Part shown: positions 18,418-27,762 of the stretch, in pieces | How positions within the stretch are numbered: the first letter of the stretch is position 1 | Layout of the letters: each line of letters starts with the position of its first letter | From: SZUA-309 sp965233675 | GTDB lineage: Bacteria > Pseudomonadota > Gammaproteobacteria > Pseudomonadales > Azotimanducaceae | Direction of reading: 5' to 3' | NCBI GenBank assembly: GCA_965233675.1 | Contig: OZ247498.1 | Span: 1,736,001 to 1,800,000 of the forward strand | Length of the DNA stretch: 64,000 bases | Program-made: the position numbers and the translations under genes | The notes under the pieces: model-generated | The model's database searches: none | What the model was told of the DNA's origin: nothing | Seen by the model: only the letters and a program-made list of their open reading frames with translations

Positions 18418-19623
18418 CTAAGACGCAGCCCGCAGGCGCGTGACCACCTCCGCAAGCCGCCCGGCCGCGTAGTCCACTTCCGCTTCGGTGGTGAACCGGC
18501 CAACGGTGAAACGCAGGGACGCATGGGCCAGCGCGTCGTCGATGCCGAGCGCTCTGAGCACGTAACTCGGCTCCACACTGGCGGACGTGCAGGCGGACCC
18601 ACTGGAAACTGCCACATCGTCCAGCGCCATGAGCAAGGTCTCCCCATCCACGCCCTTGAAGCCCACATTGATCAGCCCGGGGAGCCGGTCGTCCTCACTG
18701 CCGTTCAGAACCGTGCCCGGCACCTGCTTGAGGTGACTCCAGAGCCGTTGCCGCAATGCCAGCAGGCGTGCGTGCTCGTTCTCCCGCTCCCGCATCATGA
18801 TCGCGGCGGCCTCACCGAGTCCGACAATCTGATGGGTCGCCAGGGTGCCCGATCGCATGCCTCGTTCATGCCCACCGCCATGAATGAGTGGCGTGAGATG
18901 GACGGGGGGTTCCCGGCGCACATAGAGCGCGCCTACCCCTTTCGGGCCATATATCTTGTGCCCGGAAATGGAAATCATATCGATGGGCATGGTGGAAACA
19001 TCGAGGGGCAGCTTGCCGAAACTCTGGGCGGCATCGGTATGCATCAGCACCCCTTGCGCCCGGCATACGGCACCGATGGCAGCCACATCATTGACCACGC
19101 CGGTTTCGTTGTTGGCATGCATGATGGAGACGATCAGGGTGTCATCGTCGAGAGCGTCGGCAACCTGTTCCGGTCGCACGATGCCATCGCTGCCCGGCTT
19201 CAGGTACGTTACCCGGAAGCCTTTACCGGCCAGGTATTCGCAGGTATCCAGCACCGCCTTGTGCTCGATCGCACTGGTGATGATGTGGCGGCGCTCGGCC
19301 CCATCGGCCACGCCTTTGAGTGCAAGGTTGTCGGACTCGGTCGCCCCTGATGTCCAGACGATCTCTCGCGGATCGGCGTTGAGGACCGCCGCCACCTGGG
19401 TGCGGGCATGTTCCACGGCCTCTTCCGCTTCCCAGCCGAAGACGTGGGAACGGGACGCCGGATTTCCGAAGTTCCCTTCCACCAGCAGACAGGCGCTCAT
19501 CTTCTGTGCCACACGCGGATCCACCGGCGTGGTGGCGGCATAATCCAGATAGACGGCCTTGCCGGCTGGGTGTTTCTGGCCTGCGGCCGTACTGGAAATC
19601 TGTTCGGTCTGGGCTTCGGACAC
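18418..19623 (-). CDS. iscS: Cysteine desulfurase IscS, C-terminal tail missing
   Basis: IscS is a PLP enzyme that takes sulfur from cysteine for Fe-S clusters, tRNA thiolation and other uses. The 401-residue protein matches IscS closely: YLDYAATTPVDPRV, the PLP lysine in SGHKIYGPKG (about Lys225) and the catalytic Cys in SSGSACTSAS (about Cys347). Relative to E. coli IscS it has about 19 extra N-terminal residues and stops after RLRAAS, lacking about 21 C-terminal residues near which IscU docks. iscR is 33 bp upstream; no iscU, iscA, hscBA or fdx follows. Enzyme activity is expected; partner use is uncertain. Confidence 0.95.
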   Translation of the reverse strand: MSEAQTEQISSTAAGQKHPAGKAVYLDYAATTPVDPRVAQKMSACLLVEGNFGNPASRSHVFGWEAEEAVEHARTQVAAVLNADPREIVWTSGATESDNLALKGVADGAERRHIITSAIEHKAVLDTCEYLAGKGFRVTYLKPGSDGIVRPEQVADALDDDTLIVSIMHANNETGVVNDVAAIGAVCRAQGVLMHTDAAQSFGKLPLDVSTMPIDMISISGHKIYGPKGVGALYVRREPPVHLTPLIHGGGHERGMRSGTLATHQIVGLGEAAAIMMRERENEHARLLALRQRLWSHLKQVPGTVLNGSEDDRLPGLINVGFKGVDGETLLMALDDVAVSSGSACTSASVEPSYVLRALGIDDALAHASLRFTVGRFTTEAEVDYAAGRLAEVVTRLRAAS

Positions 19624-19656
19624 GGTCTGTACTTCTACTCCTGCGGCACCTGTCTG

Positions 19657-20115
19657 TTACAGGTGCCGCGCGTGAATCAGTTGCTGATCCTGCCGGTTCG
19701 CAACGCCCTGAACTTCCTTACGATCCACCAGATCAGCCAGAGAGATTCCGGTCAGGAAGCTGTCGATTTCGCCGGACAGGTCCGTCCAGAGGTCGTGGGT
19801 CAGGCACATGTGGCCATCCTGGCAATCACCGGAACCGTGGCAGCGGGTGGCGTCCACCCCATCGCCCACGGCGTTGATGATGTGAGACATGCTGATCTCA
19901 TCCAGCGCCCTTCCCGCCTGATAGCCACCCCCGGGCCCGCGCACGGACTGCAGCAACCCGGCTTTTTTCAGCTTTGCCAGAAGCTGTTCCAGGTAGGCGG
20001 CGGAAATGCCTTGCCGTTCGGCAATGTCGACCACGCTGATCGGCCCGTGCTGTCGGTGCAGGGCGATATCGAGCATGGCAGTGACGGCGTAGCGGCCTTT
20101 TGTGGTCAGACGCAT
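19657..20115 (-). CDS. iscR: Fe-S cluster regulator IscR
   Basis: IscR is an Rrf2-family repressor that senses cellular Fe-S status. From the ATG at 20115 the protein is 152 residues and begins MRLTTKGRYAVTAMLD, the standard start; a TTG 15 nt upstream is rejected. The winged-helix domain is followed by the cluster ligands exactly as in E. coli: Cys92, Cys98, Cys104 and His107 (RCHGSGDCQDGHMCLTH). It precedes iscS by 33 bp. A sequence closely matching a type 1 IscR site lies directly upstream, suggesting autorepression. Confidence 0.96.
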   Translation of the reverse strand: MRLTTKGRYAVTAMLDIALHRQHGPISVVDIAERQGISAAYLEQLLAKLKKAGLLQSVRGPGGGYQAGRALDEISMSHIINAVGDGVDATRCHGSGDCQDGHMCLTHDLWTDLSGEIDSFLTGISLADLVDRKEVQGVANRQDQQLIHARHL

Positions 20116-20129
20116 CCGTCGAGTATGCA

Positions 20130-20154
20130 ATACCCGACTAAACTGGTCTACTTT
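20130..20154 (-). promoter_or_regulatory. Predicted type 1 IscR binding site upstream of iscR
   Basis: The minus strand over these 25 bp can be aligned to the type 1 IscR consensus ATASYYGACTRWWWYAGTCRRSTAT (as I recall it). The right half AGTCGGGTAT matches all 10 positions, the middle 4 of 5 and the left half 7 of 10. It ends 14 bp before the iscR ATG and overlaps the last bases of trmJ. This is where autorepression by [2Fe-2S]-IscR would occur. Confidence 0.6.
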
Positions 20155-20894
20155 TCCCGGAATCCGGCAAGCTGCTTGAGCACGCCCCGCAGCATCTGCA
20201 CTTCGGTTTCATCCGGCGTGACCCGGGTCAGCAATCTGCGCAGGCGGGTCATGGTCTGGCCCGGGTTGGCCGGATCGAGAAATTCCGACTCCACCAGCAC
20301 CCGTTCGAAGTGCTCGATGAGTCCCTCGAGTTGTGCCGAGGTTGCCGGTGACCGGTCCCATTGATCGGAATCCAGCGGACCGGCTTCGAGCTGCCGATAG
20401 AGCTCGTAGCAGACCACCTGCACGGCCATGGCGAGATTCAATGAGGAATAGTCCGGATTCGCAGGAATCACCAGATGGCAGTGGCACTTCTGCAACTCGT
20501 CGTTGGTGAGACCGCTGGTTTCGCGGCCGAAGAGAATGGCGACCTTCTGCGTACCATGGCGTTCAACGATCGCGGCAACCGCCTCTTCGGCCTTCATCAA
20601 TGGCCAGGGGATCCGCCGGACGCGAGTGCTGGTGCCCACCACCCACTGAGCATCGGCAATCGCGGCTTCCACGGAATCGAAAACCTGGCAGGCTTCGAGC
20701 ACATCCTGAGCGCCAGCCGCCCGCCACTGAGCCTGTGGATCCGGATAACGGCCGGGATTGACCAACGCCAGATCCGTCAGCCCCATGGTTTTCATGGCCC
20801 GGGCTGCGCCGCCAATATTGCCCGGGTGGCTGGGTTCGACGAGCACCACCCGAACGTTGTGCAGGTGATTGTGAAACTGATCGGAGTCGGACAA
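20148..20894 (-). CDS. trmJ: tRNA (cytidine/uridine-2'-O-)-methyltransferase TrmJ
   Basis: TrmJ methylates the 2'-O of nucleotide 32 in several tRNAs. The SPOUT/SpoU-type protein shows VRVVLVEPSHPGNIGGAARA near the N-terminus, then ILFGRETSGLTNDEL and IPANPDYSSLNLAMAVQVV, the knot motifs. I place the start at TTG 20894 after a GAGAG site, giving 248 residues; the open frame continues upstream to 21083 but that part has no family similarity and enters suhB on the other strand. It precedes iscR, as in Pseudomonas and E. coli. Confidence 0.93.
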   Translation of the reverse strand: MSDSDQFHNHLHNVRVVLVEPSHPGNIGGAARAMKTMGLTDLALVNPGRYPDPQAQWRAAGAQDVLEACQVFDSVEAAIADAQWVVGTSTRVRRIPWPLMKAEEAVAAIVERHGTQKVAILFGRETSGLTNDELQKCHCHLVIPANPDYSSLNLAMAVQVVCYELYRQLEAGPLDSDQWDRSPATSAQLEGLIEHFERVLVESEFLDPANPGQTMTRLRRLLTRVTPDETEVQMLRGVLKQLAGFREK

Positions 20895-20910
20895 GCGAAT
20901 TCTCTCTGCC

Positions 20911-20930
20911 GGGCGGCGTTTTTTCCGCCC
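20911..20930. repeat. GC-rich hairpin in the trmJ leader
   Basis: GGGCGG (20911-20916) and CCGCCC (20925-20930) form a 6-bp GC stem with an 8-nt T-rich loop. It lies within the predicted trmJ leader, just upstream of the presumed ribosome-binding site. On the plus strand it is followed by GTTTTCGTTT, which looks terminator-like, but no plus-strand gene ends here. Confidence 0.4.
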
Positions 20931-20954
20931 GTTTTCGTTTAGGATACCGCCGCG

Positions 20955-20983
20955 ATTGTAAGGCGGGTCCCACATGCAACCAA
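20955..20983 (-). promoter_or_regulatory. Predicted trmJ promoter
   Basis: The minus strand has TTGGTT (20978-20983) and TACAAT (20955-20960) with a 17-bp spacer. The -10 matches 5 of 6 positions, the -35 only 3 of 6. Transcription would start near 20948, giving a leader of about 54 nt with a hairpin before the TTG start. The -35 overlaps the 5' end of divergent suhB. Confidence 0.4.
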
Positions 20984-21780
20984 TGGCTAATACGGCGCTT
21001 CGGGCAGCCAGAACGGCGAGCACCATCATGCTCCAGGCGCTTGATAATCTGGAAGCACTGGCGGTTGAGAAGAAAGCGCGCAACGACTATGTCTCGCGGG
21101 TGGATAAAGACACGGAAGCCGTGCTCATCGACGCCCTGCACAAGGCCTACCCGGACCACGCCATCACCGGCGAGGAGCACGGCAACTCGATCTCTGCTTC
21201 GAACGGCTCCGAATACACCTGGATCATCGACCCGCTGGACGGCACCACCAACTACCTGCAGGGAATTCCCCACTACGCCATCTCCATTGCCGTTATGCGC
21301 GGCAAGCACATCGAGCATGGCGTGATCTACGATCCTCTGAAGAACGACGAATTCGTCGCCTCCCGTGGCCATGGGGCACAACTGAACGGCAAGCGGATCC
21401 GGGTCAATCCCATCCATCGTCTGGAAGACGCCCTGCTCGGCACCGGCATTCCACCCGGCTCCATCGAGGCGGACCTGGACAGGTACATGGCTCAGCTCAA
21501 GTACTTCACCGGCAAATGCCGGGCCGTTCGGCGTCTGGGTTCAGCAGCCCTCGATCTGGCCTATGTGGCCGCCGGCCGCTCCGACGGATTCTGGGAATTC
21601 GGCCTGCAACCCTGGGATATCGCCGCCGGCGTGCTCCTGGTGCGGGAAGCAGGCGGCTTCGTCGGCGATCTCTCCGGCGGCGACGGTTTCATGGAAAGCG
21701 GCGATGTGGTCGCCGCCAACCCGAAACTCTTCAAGCTGATGATCCAGGCCATCCGTACCAGCACCAGTACGAAGGATTAG
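20974..21780 (+). CDS. suhB: Inositol-1-monophosphatase family protein SuhB
   Basis: SuhB is a Mg-dependent inositol monophosphatase; in E. coli it also acts in rRNA antitermination. The 268-residue protein has the metal-site motifs GEEHG, WIIDPLDGTTNYLQG and LQPWDIAAGVLLVREAGG in the expected order. It is divergent from trmJ, as in Pseudomonas and E. coli. The first Met is used; a second (MANTALRA) 9 nt downstream is an alternative. Confidence 0.96.
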   Translation: MQPMANTALRAARTASTIMLQALDNLEALAVEKKARNDYVSRVDKDTEAVLIDALHKAYPDHAITGEEHGNSISASNGSEYTWIIDPLDGTTNYLQGIPHYAISIAVMRGKHIEHGVIYDPLKNDEFVASRGHGAQLNGKRIRVNPIHRLEDALLGTGIPPGSIEADLDRYMAQLKYFTGKCRAVRRLGSAALDLAYVAAGRSDGFWEFGLQPWDIAAGVLLVREAGGFVGDLSGGDGFMESGDVVAANPKLFKLMIQAIRTSTSTKD

Positions 21781-21788
21781 TCGCTCCG

Positions 21789-21805
21789 GAGCCGCTCCAC
21801 GGCTC
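21789..21805 (+). terminator. Small hairpin after suhB
   Basis: GAGCCG (21789-21794) and CGGCTC (21800-21805) are perfect inverted copies with a 5-nt loop, starting 9 bp after the suhB stop. There is no T-run, so it is not a classic intrinsic terminator, but it could protect or end the suhB transcript. Confidence 0.35.
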
Positions 21806-21821
21806 AGCTTGTGATACTGCA

Positions 21822-21995
21822 GCAGAATGCGAAAGCATCGCAGCGATTTCAGAAACGTGAGAGCGAGGCCGAAGGCGGTGAGTTGACTGCCTGATGGCGA
21901 AGCCATTAGGCAGGCAACCTCGCCAACTGAGCGCGTCCGGCGCGGAGCGCCCGAGCGGGAGTGCCTGAAATCGCTGCGATGCTTTCGCATTCTGC
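21822..21995. repeat. 174-bp structured element with perfect 31-bp inverted repeats
   Basis: A 31-bp sequence at 21822-21852 is repeated exactly, inverted, at 21965-21995. The 112 bp between fold further: a 12-bp hairpin CTGCCTGATGGC/GCCATTAGGCAG (with one G-T pair and a GAA loop, 21887-21913), extended by GTTG/CAAC across a mismatch (21882-21918), and GGCGC/GCGCC around a GGA loop (21939-21951). It fills the gap between convergent suhB and secF. It encodes no credible protein and could be a MITE-like or REP-like element, a bidirectional terminator, or a structured RNA. Confidence 0.8.
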
Positions 21996-22052
21996 GGCGC
22001 TGTCAGACACCTTATCCGGCCAGTCAGATCCGCGGAAACAGCAGTACCACCC

Positions 22053-22973
22053 CTACGGCATATCCTGCTCGCGCGTCTCCTTCTCCGGCACCAGCAGATC
22101 CTCCCGCTGAATATTGAGCGCCAGGAGCACGTTCGCTGCCACGAACACGGATGAGTAGGTGCCCACGACCACACCAATGGTCAGCGCCGCGGAAAAGCCG
22201 CGGATGCCTTCTCCGCCGGCGAACAGAAGCGCCAGCAGCACGAACAGAGTGGTCAAAGAGGTGACCAGCGTGCGTCCCAGCGTCTGATTCAGAGACTGGT
22301 TGATGATGTCCACCGCGGTACCCTTGCGGATAGCGCGGAAGTTTTCCCGTATCCGGTCGGAAACAACGATGGTGTCGTTGAGCGAGTAGCCGATCACCGC
22401 CAGTATCGCAGCGAGCACTGAGAGATCGAACGTCCACTGCATGATGGCGAAGATGCCCAGGGTGATCACCACGTCGTGCACGAGCGCGGCCACCGCACCG
22501 ACGGAAAACTGTTTGGTGAAGCGGAACAGAATGTAGAGCATGATCATGATCAGCGCGGCCAGAAGCGCAAGCCCCGCATCTTCGGTCAGTTCTTCGCCCA
22601 CCGCAGGACCGACAAAATTCGACTGGCGCAGTTCCACCGCCGGGAACAGCTCACGCAATGTGGTGACGATGTTGTCGCCCAGATTGGCTTGATCGATGCT
22701 GGCCTGGGGCGGCATCCGGATGAGCAGATCCTGCTCGGTGCCGAAGTACTGAACGGTGCCATTTTCATAGCCGGCAGCATCCAGAATGCCGCGAATCTGC
22801 TCCGGGTCCACGGGCTCGACGAATTCGACCTCCACCAGGGTGCCGCCGGTGAAGTCTAGCCCCAGATTCAGACCCTTGACGGCCAGACCGCCAAGCGAAC
22901 CGATCACCAGCACGGTGGACACCACCGCAGCGATCATGCGCTTGCCCATGAAATCAATGGTTGGGAGGTTCAT
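22053..22973 (-). CDS. secF: Protein translocase subunit SecF
   Basis: SecF works with SecD in proton-motive-force-driven protein export. The 306-residue protein has a first membrane helix, a periplasmic domain and five C-terminal membrane helices. GLNLGLDFTGGTLVEVEF and a GYSLNDTIVVSDRIRENFR-type stretch (in the IAVIGYSLNDTIVV region) are the family signatures. Its ATG overlaps the secD stop by 4 nt. Transcription runs toward the inverted-repeat element at 21.8-22.0 kb. Confidence 0.97.
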   Translation of the reverse strand: MNLPTIDFMGKRMIAAVVSTVLVIGSLGGLAVKGLNLGLDFTGGTLVEVEFVEPVDPEQIRGILDAAGYENGTVQYFGTEQDLLIRMPPQASIDQANLGDNIVTTLRELFPAVELRQSNFVGPAVGEELTEDAGLALLAALIMIMLYILFRFTKQFSVGAVAALVHDVVITLGIFAIMQWTFDLSVLAAILAVIGYSLNDTIVVSDRIRENFRAIRKGTAVDIINQSLNQTLGRTLVTSLTTLFVLLALLFAGGEGIRGFSAALTIGVVVGTYSSVFVAANVLLALNIQREDLLVPEKETREQDMP

Positions 22974-24913
22974 ATCGCCAGCCTCGTGAGCGTCCGGCCG
23001 CCGTACATGAGATTCACCAGGGCCCGGGTGCCCATGATGGCGGTGAACATGGAGGTGACGATGCCGATGGCGAGTGTGATCGCAAACCCTTTCACCGGTC
23101 CGCTGCCGATGGACAGCAGAATGATGGCGACAAAGAAGGTGGTGATGTTGGCATCCAGAATGGTGAGGGTGGCCCGATCGAAGCCGGCCTGTATGGCGGC
23201 CTGAGGCGAACGCTCCTTGAGCTCTTCACGGATCCGCGAAAATATCAGTACGTTGGCGTCCACGGCCATGCCGACCGTGAGCACGATGCCGGCAATACCC
23301 GGCAACGTCAGCGTGGCACCGAGTACGGACATGATGGCAACCAGGAGCACCAGATTCGCGATCAGGGCGATGTTTGCCGCCAGGCCGAACAGCCGGTAGT
23401 AGAAAAGCATGAAGACGAGCACCAGCGCGAAGCCGATCAGCATGGAGTTCTTACCCGCCTGAATATTGTCCTCACCCAGACTCGCCCCCACCGTACGTTC
23501 CTCGACGATGTACATCGGCGCGGCCAGGGCGCCAGCCCGGAGCAGCAGGGCCAGATCACGCGCCTCCTGGAGGTCGAGACCGGTGATACGGAACCGGAAG
23601 CCCAGCGCCGACTGGATCGTCGCCACGTTGATGACGCGCTTTTCCTCGGTCGTAAACGGCACCAGCGCCGGTTCGCCATCCACCATTTCTTCGCGCATCT
23701 GCACTTTCAGTTCTTTGAAGATGATGGCCATGGAGTTGCCGACGTTGTCCTTGGTGGCCTCGTTCATGGCCCGGCCGCCGTCGTTGTCCAGATTGATGCT
23801 CACCTGAGGCTGGCCACTTTCCGGGTCGTATTCCTGAACCGCGTTGTTCACCTGATTACCGGTGACGATGTTCGCTTTCTCCAGAATCACCGGTGCGCCT
23901 TCGTAGGTGTAGCGCTCGGTCTGCGAAGGACGTGCGTTCTGTTGTGCCACCAGCCTGAATTCAAGGTTGGCGAACTTGTTGAGGATATCCTTGACCCGTG
24001 CGGGGTCCTGCACACCGGGCATATCGACGACGATTCTCGCCCGGCCGAGGCGCTGCACGAGGGGCTCTGACACACCCAGTTCGTTCACCCGACTGCGCAG
24101 ACTCTGGAGGTTCTGCTGGATAGCCAGATCTTCGAGTTCACGGACTTTTTCCTCGGTGACGGTAAGGATCAGCCCCGGCTTGCCACCCACATCCCGACTT
24201 GCCACCTCGAACTCATCGAACTGCTCATTGATGAGTGACGCGGCGGTTTCTCTTCCCGATTCATTCTGAAATGGAATTCTGAGCGTGCTGCCATCCAGCC
24301 ACTGACTCGACGCGTAGCGGATGCGCGCCTCCACCAGCAGATCACGAATGGCTTCCTGGTTTGAGACCATGCGATCGCCGAGGAACTTGTTCATGTCCAC
24401 CTCCAGCAGGAAGTGCACGCCGCCGGACAGATCGAGGCCAAGAGACATGGGCGTGCCGCCCAGGTCCTGCAGCCACATCGGTGTAGTGGAAGCTCTTGTC
24501 AGCGCCACGACGAACTGCGCACCGCCCACGCTGTTGAGCGCTTCCCGGAGGATGGCCTGGCCATGCAACTGCTCGTCGTCGTCCGACAGGCGGATGATGG
24601 CGCTTTCCCCATCGATCTCGGACCCGATGACCTGAATGCCTTCAGCCCGCAGCAACGACACCGACCGGTCGACGAGGGCCTGATTAACACCGCCCAGGCC
24701 GGCATCATCCGAGCCGATGTTGCTGACCAGTTTGATCTGCAGAGCGCTGTCCGGCTGAAACAGGTTCGGCGCCGCATAGATGGCGCCAAAGCCGACGATG
24801 ACCGCGATCAGGAGATAGCGCCAGACGGAGGAAGTATTCGGGGGACGGACGGGCTGGCGCGATACGCCTAACAGCCCACTACCCCCTGTTGAGGCGCCAC
24901 GACCGGTTGCCAT
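22970..24913 (-). CDS. secD: Protein translocase subunit SecD
   Basis: The 647-residue protein has one N-terminal membrane helix (about residues 29-48), a large periplasmic domain and five C-terminal membrane helices. Typical motifs are LGLDLSGGVHFLLEVD, VGASLGEDNIQAG and VGMAVDANVLIFSRIREELK, the last in the proton-pathway region. It lies between yajC (7 bp upstream) and secF (4-nt overlap), the standard yajC-secD-secF order. Confidence 0.97.
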   Translation of the reverse strand: MATGRGASTGGSGLLGVSRQPVRPPNTSSVWRYLLIAVIVGFGAIYAAPNLFQPDSALQIKLVSNIGSDDAGLGGVNQALVDRSVSLLRAEGIQVIGSEIDGESAIIRLSDDDEQLHGQAILREALNSVGGAQFVVALTRASTTPMWLQDLGGTPMSLGLDLSGGVHFLLEVDMNKFLGDRMVSNQEAIRDLLVEARIRYASSQWLDGSTLRIPFQNESGRETAASLINEQFDEFEVASRDVGGKPGLILTVTEEKVRELEDLAIQQNLQSLRSRVNELGVSEPLVQRLGRARIVVDMPGVQDPARVKDILNKFANLEFRLVAQQNARPSQTERYTYEGAPVILEKANIVTGNQVNNAVQEYDPESGQPQVSINLDNDGGRAMNEATKDNVGNSMAIIFKELKVQMREEMVDGEPALVPFTTEEKRVINVATIQSALGFRFRITGLDLQEARDLALLLRAGALAAPMYIVEERTVGASLGEDNIQAGKNSMLIGFALVLVFMLFYYRLFGLAANIALIANLVLLVAIMSVLGATLTLPGIAGIVLTVGMAVDANVLIFSRIREELKERSPQAAIQAGFDRATLTILDANITTFFVAIILLSIGSGPVKGFAITLAIGIVTSMFTAIMGTRALVNLMYGGRTLTRLAI

Positions 24914-24920
24914 AACGTGA

Positions 24921-25262
24921 TCAGGACTCGTCCAGGGACTTCAGGGTGCCCTTGGGCAGTGTCGCGCCGATGGCCGACTTCTGGACCCGAAGTTCCATGT
25001 TGTCGGCGACCTGGATCTTGACGAAATCGTCCTCGACCTTGTTCACCTGCCCCACTATCCCGCCAGCAGTGACCACCTCATCACCCTTCTCGAGGCCGGT
25101 CATCAGTGCCTGGTGCTCCTTGCGGCGCTTGCTTTGCGGGCGCCAGAGCAGGAAGTAGAAAATAAGGACGAAGCCGCCCAGAAACAGCAGATTGATGAGC
25201 CCGGCATCTGCCGGTGGTCCACCAGCTTCAGCCGCGTGTGCGGCAGTCTCGAAAAGGTTCAT
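24921..25262 (-). CDS. yajC: Sec translocon accessory protein YajC
   Basis: YajC is a small single-span inner-membrane protein associated with SecDF. The 113-residue protein has one membrane helix (LINLLFLGGFVLIFYFLLW, about residues 22-40) followed by a basic and then mixed cytoplasmic domain with the conserved GLEKGDEVVTAGGIVGQV. Its ATG directly follows the tgt stop with no gap. Confidence 0.96.
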   Translation of the reverse strand: MNLFETAAHAAEAGGPPADAGLINLLFLGGFVLIFYFLLWRPQSKRRKEHQALMTGLEKGDEVVTAGGIVGQVNKVEDDFVKIQVADNMELRVQKSAIGATLPKGTLKSLDES

Positions 25263-26383
25263 TTACGGGGAATTCCAGTCGTTTCTGAGGGTCTCGATGA
25301 GGGTGCGAAATGTACCCGTTTCAATAGAGGCGCGCAAACGAGCCATGAGCCCGTGGTAGAAGTGCAGATTGTGTTCGGTCATGAGCATGGCACCGAGCAT
25401 TTCCCCACAGCGCTCCAGGTGATGGAGATAGGCGCGGGAAAAGTTGGTGCAGGTATAACAGGTGCAGGCCGCATCCAGTGGTGCCGGATCCGCTTTGTGC
25501 ACCGCGTTGCGGATGCGGACCACGCCCGTGGACGTGAACGCATGGCCGTTCCGGGCATTTCGCGTCGGCATCACGCAATCAAACATATCCACACCCAGCG
25601 ACACACCGCGGATCAGATCTTCCGGCGTCCCCACCCCCATGAGGTAGCGGGCCCGGTCCGTGGGCATCTGCGGCAGCAGGTCGACCAGCACCTGATCCAT
25701 TTCCGCCTTCGGCTCACCCACGGACAGGCCACCGATGGCGTAGCCGTCGAAACCGATGTCGAGCAGTCCGGAAAGGCTCTCACGCCGCAGATCCCCGTAC
25801 ATGCCACCCTGAACAATGCCGAACAGCAGCGGCGCCCGTGCCGGGTGCGCGTGTTCACAGCCCGCATCGAAGGCCGAGCGGGATCGGGCTGCCCAGCGCA
25901 GGGACAGTTCCATGGAATGACGCGCTTCCTCCGGCGTCGCCGGATACGGCGTGCACTCGTCAAAGATCATCACCACGTCCGAGCCCAGGTTCTGCTGCAC
26001 CCGCATGCTGGATTCCGGCGTGAGTTCCACCCGATCCCCATTGATCGGCGATCTGAAAACGACGCCTTCCTCGGTGATCTTCCTGAGTTCACCAAGGCTG
26101 AAGACCTGAAACCCGCCGCTGTCCGTGAGAATCGGCCCCGGCCACTGCATGAAGCGATGCAGCCCCCCCAGATCGCGGATGGCCCGATCGCCAGGCCGGA
26201 GCATCAGGTGGAAGGTGTTCCCGAGCAGAATCTGTGTGCCGACCCGCTCCAGGCCTTCCGGGGTCATGGCTTTGACCGTCCCATACGTGCCGCAAGGCAT
26301 GAATACCGGGGTTTCGACCTCACCGTGGGCCGTGGTGAGGCGTCCGCGACGGGCTTCGCCTTCTGTGGTCAGTACTTCGAAAC

Positions 26384-26387
<4 letters not shown>
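25263..26387 (-). CDS. tgt: Queuine tRNA-ribosyltransferase
   Basis: Tgt exchanges guanine-34 for preQ1 in tRNAs with GUN anticodons. The 374-residue protein has PGPILTDSGGFQVFSLG (with an active-site Asp), the FGIVQGGMY loop and the zinc site CTCYTCTNFSRAYLHHL near residue 305. It overlaps queA by 4 nt and directly precedes yajC, as in most gammaproteobacteria. Confidence 0.98.
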
Positions 26388-27514
<1,127 letters not shown>

Positions 27515-27647
27515 CCTGATGCTGAAGTGCGGCCCGGATTGTATTCAAAGTCGGTCAGCGCTGAAAGGCGGCAGGCCAATTAGGGCGGACCTGCAAGTGC
27601 TCACAACTGGCAGGCCAGCAGAGAGATGTGATAGAAAGCCCATCCCT

Positions 27648-27734
27648 GGCTGGGTGGCGAAATTGGTAGACGCGCTGGATTCAAAATCCAGTTTGGGCAA
27701 CCAAGTGCGGGTTCGACTCCCGCCCCAGCTACCA
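27648..27734 (+). tRNA. tRNA-Leu (anticodon CAA)
   Basis: An 87-nt class II tRNA. The acceptor strands GGCTGGG (27648-27654) and CCCAGCT (27724-27730) pair with an opening G-T pair, followed by discriminator A and an encoded CCA (27732-27734). The anticodon loop TTCAAAA on stem CTGGA/TCCAG gives CAA, reading UUG. There is a long variable arm and a T arm GCGGGTTCGACTCCCGC. A tRNA-Leu after queA is also found in Pseudomonas. The thiolase-like gene starts 29 bp downstream with no terminator visible between. Confidence 0.97.
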
Positions 27735-27762
27735 CACAATCTCCTGATGAGCGGAACTATCA

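Noticed and set aside
18363..18420. A frameshift as the cause of the short IscS C-terminus
   Set aside because: None of the other frames after the stop encodes the usual tail (LWEMYK...EWA-like), so a simple frameshift or sequencing error does not explain it.
27515..27647. A strong promoter for tRNA-Leu
   Set aside because: CTGGCA and GATAGA are 17 bp apart but match the consensus at only 4 and 3 positions, too weak to report as a feature.
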